From positions 1-9,010 of the forward strand of contig DATAYF010000388.1 in NCBI GenBank assembly GCA_036272735.1: a stretch of 9,010 nucleotides of DNA, read 5' to 3'. The position numbers and the translations under genes were made by a program. The stretch is from DATAYF01 sp036272735 (GTDB lineage Bacteria > Chloroflexota > Ktedonobacteria > Ktedonobacterales > Ktedonobacteraceae). The notes beneath the pieces are model-generated. The model was not told the origin of the DNA and ran no database searches. It worked only from the letters and a program-made list of their open reading frames with translations. Numbering within the stretch: position 1 is the stretch's first letter; the number at the start of each line of letters is the position of its first letter. Below, in pieces: positions 1-5,573 of this stretch.

Positions 1-1100
1 ACTTTACGGACGACATCCATATGCTCACGATAGGTAAAGCGTAAGTGCCTTGCTACCACTTCCCAGATCTGGACTGTCGTGTTCTTCCCGAAAGCGATAT
101 ATTTACTATCAGGCGACCAGGCTATGAGATGAGGTCTTGCAGGCATGTATTGTGTTCCGATTTCCATCCCTGAGCAGGAGAGGATCTGCTGCCCGTTTAT
201 TGCCGCCTCCCAGACCTGCAGTATTCCATTGTTATCGGTGAAGCAGATATATTTTCCATTGGGAGACCAGACTATCGATGTCAGGCGGCCACCAGGGTAA
301 AAATTAATGGCTTGCCCGGTGGCTGCGTCCCAAAGCTGCACAGAATGTCCTTTGTTTGCTGCTGCTGAGGCAATGTGCGTACCATCCGGTGACCACGCCA
401 GATCAACCGACCCGGTGTCGTGGTGGAGAACCATCTTTTCTGTTGCGGTATTCCAGATCTGCACGTCGTGAGCAAATCCAGAGACAGCCATGCGTGTGCC
501 GTTGGGAGACCAGGCAAGAGAAGTCATCCAGGAGCCATCAGGGGTCGGTGTATAAGATGCCAGGATCTGCCCCGTTTGAGGCTTCCAGATATACACCGAA
601 ATATTTTCGAGAGAAGCAATACGAGTGCCATCCGGCGACCATGCAAGAGCCTGGATACCATCAGGGAAAGTCTGATTCTGGTTAGGTGCTGGCTCATGCT
701 CATAATGACCTGCGTAGCGCAGGGCAGTTTTTCCTGTATTGGGATCCCAGATACGAACTTCTTGCTCAAAAGGAGGCGCATTGCCAGTCCCAAGATTATC
801 GCTTGCAGAAGCGATACGCGTCCCATCTGGTGACCATGCAACATCATGTACGAAGCTCGTATGCTCACGGTAGACAAAAAGCGTCCTGCCTTGTGGTTCT
901 GTAGCGGTAAGAGTCGGTTTCATTGCCGACGAGGTTGATGATTTCGTTACTGGAGACCCGACTGATGTGCCTTGAGAGCTTGGCTGACAGGCGACAAGTT
1001 CTCCTGCTGCTGCTGCTGCCACCAGGCCCATCAAACCGATAATAACCTTGCGACGCGGGATATAAAGGGAAGGAAGTTGAGACATGAGAGAATTCTGCAT
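1..1100 (-). CDS. Tat-type lipoprotein with WD40 beta-propeller repeats, C-terminus cut by the window edge
   Basis: The frame is open from ATG at 1100 to the window edge: 366 complete codons with no stop. The start is chosen because GAAAGG lies 9 nt upstream; a second ATG at 1085 has no comparable ribosome site. Residues 16-18 are Arg-Arg-Lys in PRRKVI, followed by a hydrophobic Ala-rich segment and a lipobox LVAC with the lipidation Cys at 38. This is a twin-arginine-like lipoprotein signal. A Ser/Thr-rich linker (about 40-70) precedes WD40 blades, each with an A/V-W-S-P-[DN] strand and a [IV]-[WQ]-[DENK]-like end: about 79-119, 147-174, 190-218, 229-260, 272-299 and 322-348, with a seventh starting near 355. 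Seven or more blades would close one propeller. Such proteins are usually interaction scaffolds on the outer face of the membrane; the partner is unknown. It lies 53 bp downstream of the membrane-protein gene on the same strand, so co-transcription is possible. Confidence 0.9.
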   Translation of the reverse strand, partial: MQNSLMSQLPSLYIPRRKVIIGLMGLVAAAAAGELVACQPSSQGTSVGSPVTKSSTSSAMKPTLTATEPQGRTLFVYREHTSFVHDVAWSPDGTRIASASDNLGTGNAPPFEQEVRIWDPNTGKTALRYAGHYEHEPAPNQNQTFPDGIQALAWSPDGTRIASLENISVYIWKPQTGQILASYTPTPDGSWMTSLAWSPNGTRMAVSGFAHDVQIWNTATEKMVLHHDTGSVDLAWSPDGTHIASAAANKGHSVQLWDAATGQAINFYPGGRLTSIVWSPNGKYICFTDNNGILQVWEAAINGQQILSCSGMEIGTQYMPARPHLIAWSPDSKYIAFGKNTTVQIWEVVARHLRFTYREHMDVVRK

Positions 1101-1153
1101 TTATGAATACCTTTCTAGTAAATGGACTTTTACAGAATATACCAGCGCTTCCA

Positions 1154-1693
1154 TCAGGAGACTACGGGCCGATTGAGTCTACCGAGCCTGACCAGTCCTG
1201 CTGCAATCAGTCCTCCCAGCAGAGCCGAGATCAACAGGTGGACTAAGATGAATCCATGTGCTACCAACATACCTGCTAGATAGCTCGCAAAGTTGCTACG
1301 CGCAAAGTTGCTAAAGGAATTGGTTAGGATTACTTCCATTGGAATACTCACCAGTGCGCTAACAAAGGCTGCCACAACCACTACTTTCAGCCCTTCGCGT
1401 ACGATGCCTGTACGCTGCGCCGTCCAGTAAGCACAGGCACCATATCCTAGCATCGCGATCGGATAGATGAGGAGTATCAGTAACGTGGGCCAGAAAAGCG
1501 CATCAGTCGGAGAGAAAATCTCAAGCGTACCAGTGATAAGTTGGTAGAGCATTAGGGGAATGCTGAACCAGCCTATAATCATACCCAGGAAGAGATTGTG
1601 GCCCTGCCCTAGCGCGACACCAGGCAAGCTTCCTAGCACCACAGCAACCAGAAGTATTACCAGCCAGATAGATTTAGAGATACGTTGAAACAT
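1154..1693 (-). CDS. Integral membrane protein of unknown function, five predicted helices
   Basis: A 179-residue protein. The start at 1693 is chosen because GGAG sits 8 nt upstream of this ATG; the in-frame ATG at 1753 would add 20 residues (MFPLCSNSYRL...) that lack hydrophobic character and has no ribosome site in view. Hydrophobic segments fall at about residues 9-29, 35-55, 66-90, 103-123 and 143-167, with basic residues at the N-terminus (Arg4, Lys7) and near the C-terminus (Arg169, Arg172, Arg175). No catalytic motif, metal site or transporter signature is recognised, so no function is offered. The neighbour downstream is the WD40 lipoprotein, 53 bp away on the same strand, which is compatible with a two-gene membrane/envelope unit. 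The IS5 element ends 157 bp upstream of the start and may have cut or replaced the original upstream region. Frame and membrane nature are secure; the role is not. Confidence 0.8.
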   Translation of the reverse strand: MFQRISKSIWLVILLVAVVLGSLPGVALGQGHNLFLGMIIGWFSIPLMLYQLITGTLEIFSPTDALFWPTLLILLIYPIAMLGYGACAYWTAQRTGIVREGLKVVVVAAFVSALVSIPMEVILTNSFSNFARSNFASYLAGMLVAHGFILVHLLISALLGGLIAAGLVRLGRLNRPVVS

Positions 1694-1850
1694 GTTTTTT
1701 TCTCCAAATGCTGTTATTCTTAAGCGATAGGAATTTGAGCACAGGGGAAACATACCTCATACACAGAAGGAAAGGAATGGGACAAACGACCCATCTTTTC
1801 TCAGGGAGGCTCTGGTATCCATGAATTGCGCAACGAAATAGAACTAAGAC

Positions 1851-1870
1851 CTTATCCGAAAACCAATAAT
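1851..1870 (+). repeat. Inverted repeat of the IS5-like element, transposase 3' end
   Basis: CTTATCCGAAAACCAATAAT, matching the other end at 18 of 20 positions. The transposase stop codon (TAA read on the minus strand, 1852-1854) lies inside this repeat, so the reading frame uses nearly the whole element. Confidence 0.85.
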
Positions 1871-2667
1871 TTGGCAAAGATCAGTTGAGCACAGGCGAGA
1901 TGAAGAAAGGCGAGATAGTTCTCCGCCTTCTTCTCCCAACGGACGAGGATGCGACGGGAGCGATTGAGCCAGGAATGCGTGCACTCCACAACCCATCGGC
2001 GAGCCCGAAAGCCGGGTGTGGTGATTTTCTCCTGCTGTTCTTGCCCACGATCGCGAATGTGAGGAAGATAGTGATGCATTTCCGCTTCCTCACGGTTGGC
2101 TGGGTAATCGTAACCTGCATCCAAACACAGATGTTGCGGCTGCGCTTGGGTTGGTTCAGGACGGGCGATGACAATGCCAGCCAGGGTCGCACACAGCAGT
2201 TTCATATCGTGACGATTGGCTCCATCGATAACGATGGCCAAGGGAATCCCCGCGCCATCCGTCAAGATGCTACGTTTGACTCCCTTCTTGCCGCGATCGG
2301 TGGGATTGGCCCCGGTCGCGGCGCACCCGCAAGGGGATTTGGTCATCGCTCCATCCACCGCTTGCCATTCCCACTGGATACCAGACAAATCATCGTAGGT
2401 GTTCAAACCGGCTTGCCAGAGCGTCTTGAAGAAGCCAGCCCGTTCCCACTCCTGAAAGCGGTCATGGACCGTCGAAGACGCGCCCAGTTCCCGTGGCAAG
2501 GCATTCCATTGGATGCCTGTACGCAGGACAGAGACTATTGCCTCAAACGCTTGTCGATCTGCCAGGCGCGGACGCCCTCCTTTTGCATGAGATGGGGCTT
2601 GGGGGATCAAGGGTTCCACTTGCTTCCACAACTGATCATGGACTTCCCATGGGCGCGTTCTCGGCAT
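1852..2667 (-). CDS. IS5-family DDE transposase
   Basis: A 271-residue protein of normal length for single-frame IS5 transposases. The N-terminal half (about 10-80) has the DUF4096-type layout seen in this group: LWKQVEPLIP, GGRPR, and a VLRTGIQWNALP block followed by TVHDRFQEWERAGFF. The catalytic domain shows Asp105 (in WQAVDGAMTK), the NPTDRGKKGVKRSILTDG block (121-138), Asp183 (in CLDAGYDYP) and Glu228 (in RWVVECTHSWLNR), the expected DDE triad. Glu228 is followed by Cys229, where this family nearly always has Arg (VERTHSWLNR); a single CGC-to-TGC change would explain it and could reduce activity. The ATG at 2667 is preceded only by a weak AGAG purine stretch. The frame is uninterrupted, so the copy is recent or still selected. 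Confidence 0.93.
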   Translation of the reverse strand: MPRTRPWEVHDQLWKQVEPLIPQAPSHAKGGRPRLADRQAFEAIVSVLRTGIQWNALPRELGASSTVHDRFQEWERAGFFKTLWQAGLNTYDDLSGIQWEWQAVDGAMTKSPCGCAATGANPTDRGKKGVKRSILTDGAGIPLAIVIDGANRHDMKLLCATLAGIVIARPEPTQAQPQHLCLDAGYDYPANREEAEMHHYLPHIRDRGQEQQEKITTPGFRARRWVVECTHSWLNRSRRILVRWEKKAENYLAFLHLACAQLIFAKLLVFG

Positions 2668-2701
2668 ACTTTTCTCTTCAATTCGTTTTGGTTTTCATTG
2701 T

Positions 2702-2721
2702 ATCATCGGTTTTCGGATAAG
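2702..2721 (-). repeat. Inverted repeat of the IS5-like element, transposase 5' end
   Basis: Read on the minus strand as CTTATCCGAAAACCGATGAT, it pairs with 1851-1870 with two mismatches near the inner end. It lies 35 bp upstream of the transposase start, leaving room for the promoter at this end. Confidence 0.85.
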
Positions 2722-2756
2722 CACTTAGGACTTCTGTTCTGAGAACCGGGGCACTA

Positions 2757-2777
2757 GTAACTATGCAGCAGGGGCTA
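2757..2777 (+). repeat. IS66 terminal inverted repeat, transposase 3' side
   Basis: It begins GTAACTAT and continues CAG, AGGGG, CTA. Its inner end contains the ancestral transposase stop (TAG on the minus strand, 2775-2777). Confidence 0.8.
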
Positions 2778-4222
2778 AAAGGTGGAAAGTACGGGTTGTC
2801 CCAGAAGTGTCTGATGCAAGGCATGGAACAGATTGGCCCCTTGTTTGTGGAGCGTCGAGAGCTAGCCACGAATGCGACAGACCTGCTCAATGCCTGCCTG
2901 GGTGCGCAAGCCTCCTGTAACCTTCTGCTGAACTTTGAGCATGCGCAGATCGCGCTCGGCCTGGTTATTGTCAAAGGGCACGGCAAAGTCGTACAGGAAG
3001 GCCAGCGCTTGCAACAGGCCCGCCTGTAAGCGCTGCAGCAGTTTACGTGCAGGAGGCTGTTTTCTTGAGCGCTTGGCCGTCGGTTTGCTGTCTGCTCCCG
3101 ATGGAGGATCGAGAGACGGTTGAGGGAGAGGATTGGTCCTCCACCCCTGCTCAAGCAGGTGGTCATAGTCGGCACTCAGAGCCAGCAAACTCAACGGGTC
3201 CAGCTGAGACAAGCCTGCGGCTTTGGGCGGCTTGCCTCGCTCTTTCATCCGTAGGAGCAACTCCTTCATCTTTGCTGCCCACTCCTGCTTGAGTTCTTCT
3301 TCCACAAAGGTGCGTTCGCGCAGATGATGAGCATGGCACAACGCGTGCGAGCATCCGAAGGCACGATAGCTCGTCAGACCGTCATGCATGCTCACTCCAC
3401 GAAAAGCTGCACTGATGCCAATGGCTTGCATCGCCTTGCGCCCTCGGTTGGCATGAGCCGCGTCATGGGTCAAACGGGCGGTAGAAGCCACATGCACCCA
3501 TTGCGTTTTCTTCTCCACGCGCACGCCCGTTGCATCCTGGTGCAACCCTGCTCCCTTCTTTCAGGTCTCTTTGATCTGCTCCTCCACTCCTGCCAGTTTC
3601 GCGTGACACTGCTTGACAAAGCTGGTCAAGCTGCCTGCCGACATTGGCACTGCGAACCATTCCTGGAAAAACTGGGCCGCACGGGCGTAAGGCACGAACT
3701 GTCCTTCCACCAGGTACACCGCCAGTCCTGCCAGCCCTGGCCCGTATTGGGCCGGCGCACGCACGGCTTCGGGAAACAATGCCCGTGTCAGCTTGTCACA
3801 CCGCGGACAGCGTTTCTCTTCTGCACGATGCTCCACCACCCACAAGCGAGGCGTCGGAACATCGAAGACGTGTCGGCTTTCCGGCTGGCGTGCTGGCTGA
3901 TCCGTCAGATCATGGCCACAGTGTCCACACGATGACACCCCATGCACCATCACTTCATCCGGTTGCTCCCGCTCGGTTGCTCCACACGCTGCAACGTGTG
4001 CCCCACACGACCCTTTTGTGCTCCTGGCTTCTTCCCGCTTTTCTTGCGCAGGCTCTTCGTTCTCCGTTTGATGTCATCCGAGGACGGCGGCTTGCTGCTG
4101 TTATGGCTGTCCTTCGCCAACTGTTCCTGCACCTTCTGAAGTTGGGCTTCCAGTTGGGTGATTCGCTCCTTCAGCTCCCTATTCTCTTGTCGCAGATACT
4201 CGACCTCTTCATCCTTGCTCAT
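2775..4222 (-). pseudogene. IS66-family transposase (TnpC-like), broken by one frameshift and two stops
   Basis: Allowing for the lesions this would encode about 477 residues, normal for IS66 transposases. In order: an N-terminal coiled coil (first 40 residues from 4222, heptad-like LRQENRELKERITQLEAQLQ), the hallmark DSHNSSKPPSSD, a basic KKPGAQKG stretch, a zinc-finger part with CGHCG and CPRC, then the catalytic domain with LHQDATGVRV, the MHDGLTSY Asp, the CHAHHLRE motif and the NNQAERDLR Glu. The lesions are a 14-bp duplication at 3960-3982 that shifts the frame after VEQP, a TGA at 3561-3563 in IKET-stop-KKGAGL, and a TAG at 2862-2864 in RIRG-stop-LSTL. After the last stop the same frame continues for 28 recognisable codons (LSTLHKQGANLFHALHQT...LSTF) to TAG at 2775. 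No product of full length is possible. Confidence 0.92.
3960..3982 (+). repeat. 14-bp imperfect tandem duplication causing the transposase frameshift
   Basis: CGGTTGCTC occurs at 3960-3968 and again at 3974-3982, separated by CCGCT. Removing one 14-bp unit restores a continuous frame reading VEQP-DEVMVHGVSSCGHCG, which matches the expected IS66 order. The duplication is therefore the cause of the break and not a native feature. Confidence 0.85.
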
Positions 4223-4263
4223 GGGCTTACTTTAGCAGCTTTCCTCTTTTTCCTCAACTGACA

Positions 4264-4283
4264 TAGCCCTTCTGAATAGTTAC
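4264..4283 (-). repeat. IS66 terminal inverted repeat, transposase 5' side
   Basis: On the minus strand it reads GTAACTATTCAGAAGGGCTA, the partner of 2757-2777. It lies 41 bp upstream of the transposase start; the space between holds only purine runs (GAGGAAAAAGAGGAAAG) that are rather far from the ATG for a standard ribosome site. Confidence 0.8.
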
Positions 4284-4583
4284 TCTATCGTTATGATTTG
4301 AATCTCTGTTCATGTCTGTCTCCAATCTACAACCCAAAAGGGATAGAACAGTTGACCAAACCACTGAACTAGACTCTACTTATCTCAACGTTGATGCATC
4401 AGTGAATGCATCCTATCACGTCTTTTGCGTGCTAAGCCCCTCTCGTCTATCGGGAGCAGCGCGACGCTGCTGTTTCCGTCGCATGGCTGTACAAGCCAAC
4501 TCACAGCAATGTGAGTTTAGAACATGTTGCACTAGCCACATGTTTCAGAAACGGTTGGTCAGGTAACTTGAAGCGTGGATTGT
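4284..4583. other. Non-coding stretch with a cluster of four dyads, possibly a decayed mobile-element end
   Basis: No convincing gene lies here. Four perfect short dyads follow each other: GATGCAT (4393-4399) with ATGCATC (4406-4412); AGCAGCG (4455-4461) with CGCTGCT (4465-4471, 3-nt loop); AACTCACA (4498-4505) with TGTGAGTT (4510-4517, loop GCAA, a GNRA tetraloop); and AACATGT (4521-4527) with ACATGTT (4538-4544). The third hairpin is preceded by CAAGCC and followed by TAG, an arrangement that resembles right ends of IS200/IS605 elements, where the TnpB guide-RNA scaffold lies. No tnpB frame is present, so at most a remnant is proposed. An unrelated structured RNA or chance are alternatives. 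Confidence 0.35.
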
Positions 4584-5426
4584 TCACACGGTGGGAGCAC
4601 GCCAGTAGCGATGTTTCATCAGATCTTCGCCTGGGCTTGAGATGGAACTCGTGATCAGGCCAGCATATTGAAGTTGACGCAAGGTTTCCAACGTGGTGCT
4701 GAGGCGCAGTTTGTGCAGGTCTGGCTTCTCTTTTTGCAATGTGATTTGCACTTCGAGCGCCGTCATCCCCTCGTATGAGGGCAGGATTTCGAGCACCATA
4801 TTCGCGACATCCATTTGTGAACGACGAAGCTGGTACATCTCTTGCGCCTCTTTCTTTTTTGGTTGCTGATGGTTCGCGTAAAAAGCTATTTCAAAACGGC
4901 AGGCATGCGCACCTTGTTTCATGCACGTACTTTCGACTATTCTCACCGTTTCGCCAAACAATTCAGCCGCTCCTTCGATGGCACCGTACAAGACAGGGCA
5001 GAGTTGGCGTGAACTATCGTAGATTAAGGCTAGTTCATTGGGGTTATTCGAGATGGCCTCGTAGCTGAAAAGCGGTGGCGTCAGCGCATGCGCTGAGCGA
5101 TGCAATTGTGCGTGGGCCTCCCGCATGGTGAGAAGCAGATCTCTTCCACTATGCACACTTGAGAGCAGGTAGACACAGAGATGATTGGTCAGCGAATTTG
5201 TAATAAAGTAACGCCCATATTCGCGTAAGAGCATAGTGACGGATACGCCAGTAAGTTTAGTGGCAACCGCCACGCCTTGTAAAAGGATGGCATCTTCATA
5301 CACGTGACTGGCTAGCGGAGCACTCACTGCTGTCTCTCCAACGCTTGCACGATAGCTGTTGAACACAGTGCTGCCAAAACGCTTAGCGAGATAACTTTCC
5401 CACGTGACGAATATGATACCTTGCAT
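4584..5426 (-). CDS. H-NOX-like heme sensor fused to a C-terminal winged-helix domain, putative transcription regulator
   Basis: A 280-residue protein whose ATG at 5426 follows AGGAGG by 10 nt. Residues 1-180 match the heme-nitric oxide/oxygen binding (H-NOX, HNOB) fold: MQGIIF start, an acidic YED at 43-45, KLTGVSVTMLLREYGRYF (57-74), His105 in REAHAQLH at the position of the proximal heme ligand, PP at 117-118, and Y136-x-S138-x-R140, the propionate-binding YxSxR motif. The spacing nearly equals that of guanylate cyclase beta1 (His105; Tyr135, Ser137, Arg139). CMKQGAHACRFEI (168-180) is the usual C-terminal part and is shared with V4R domains. Residues about 203-277 have the helix pattern of a winged helix (MTALEVQITL, LRLSTTLETLRQLQYAGLI, then a wing). 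Inference: a cytoplasmic one-component regulator responding to NO, O2, CO or heme state. Targets are unknown, and the palindromes just upstream suggest self-control. If heme is not bound it may be a V4R-like ligand sensor. Confidence 0.85.
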   Translation of the reverse strand: MQGIIFVTWESYLAKRFGSTVFNSYRASVGETAVSAPLASHVYEDAILLQGVAVATKLTGVSVTMLLREYGRYFITNSLTNHLCVYLLSSVHSGRDLLLTMREAHAQLHRSAHALTPPLFSYEAISNNPNELALIYDSSRQLCPVLYGAIEGAAELFGETVRIVESTCMKQGAHACRFEIAFYANHQQPKKKEAQEMYQLRRSQMDVANMVLEILPSYEGMTALEVQITLQKEKPDLHKLRLSTTLETLRQLQYAGLITSSISSPGEDLMKHRYWRAPTV

Positions 5427-5504
5427 GGGTCCTCATCCTCCTAAATGCACTTCCATCTTTCAATTTGCGACATTCAATTTTGCAACTTTCTATCTAAGGC
5501 AAAG

Positions 5505-5544
5505 GTAGTATAACATACTACTTACAAAGTATGTATATGTTATA
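5505..5544. promoter_or_regulatory. Overlapping palindromes upstream of the heme-sensor gene, likely operator/promoter
   Basis: Three nested dyads share bases: GTAGTAT-AAC-ATACTAC (5505-5521, perfect), ACATACT (5513-5519) with AGTATGT (5528-5534), and TATAACATA (5509-5517) with TATGTTATA (5536-5544). A further pair is ACAAAGT (5524-5530) with ACTTTGT (5547-5553). The region is AT-rich and about 80-120 bp in front of the regulator's start. On the minus strand TATACT (5512-5507) could be a -10 element, but no good -35 is seen. A dimeric regulator binding here would fit autoregulation by the wHTH protein. A hairpin role at the end of the upstream transcript is possible but less likely, since the dyads are AT-rich. 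Confidence 0.5.
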
Positions 5545-5573
5545 TGACTTTGTTTGTACAAAAAAAGAAATCT

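Larger units (their letters stand above)
1851..2721 (-). mobile_element. IS5-family insertion sequence, apparently complete (871 bp)
   Basis: One transposase gene fills the element between ends that match as inverted repeats: CTTATCCGAAAACCAATAAT at 1851-1870 against the reverse complement of 2702-2721 (18 of 20 identical; the first 14 are perfect). Size and single long frame fit the IS5 superfamily. Outside the perfect ends there is further imperfect symmetry (CTAAG at 1844-1848 and CTTAG at 2724-2728), so the exact boundary could lie a few bases further out. No clean target duplication is visible. The right end is only 35 bp from the next element's left end. Confidence 0.85.
2757..4283 (-). 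mobile_element. IS66-family insertion sequence, inactive copy (about 1.53 kb)
   Basis: The left end begins GTAACTATGCAGCAGGGGCTA (21 bases from 2757). The right end, read inward on the minus strand from 4283, begins GTAACTATTCAGAAGGGCTA. They match along GTAACTAT-CAG-AGGG-CTA with two substitutions and one extra G. Starting with GTAA is typical of IS66 ends. Only one gene (the large transposase) is present, with no tnpA/tnpB accessory frames, as in the ISBst12-like branch. An 8-bp target duplication is expected for IS66, but GGGCACTA on the left and TCTATCGT on the right do not match. The transposase gene is broken in three places, so this copy cannot move by itself. Confidence 0.85.

Noticed and set aside
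281..877. Two minus-strand open frames with ATG starts inside the WD40 gene
   Set aside because: They are in other frames than the WD40 protein, which is open across the whole stretch and carries six clear repeats.
1885..2742. Long plus-strand open frame of 285 codons over the IS5 element
   Set aside because: It is antisense to a clear transposase with all catalytic motifs and runs past the element end; it has no recognisable domain.
3561..3563. TGA as a possible selenocysteine codon
   Set aside because: It lies in an IS66 transposase with other lesions, at a site with no known selenocysteine and no fitting hairpin.
3950..3990. Programmed frameshift between the two IS66 frames
   Set aside because: There is no slippery heptamer, and a 14-bp duplication accounts for the break exactly.
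3324..4261. Two long plus-strand open frames of about 200 codons each over the IS66 element
   Set aside because: Both are antisense to the IS66 transposase, whose minus-strand protein shows family motifs throughout; the plus-strand translations look random.
4312..4566. Plus-strand open frame of 84 codons
   Set aside because: No ribosome site or recognisable domain, and it covers the hairpin cluster; its composition looks like translated non-coding DNA.
5560..5566. T run (minus strand) after the ABC-F stop as an intrinsic terminator
   Set aside because: No GC-rich hairpin precedes it, so it is not supported as a terminator.
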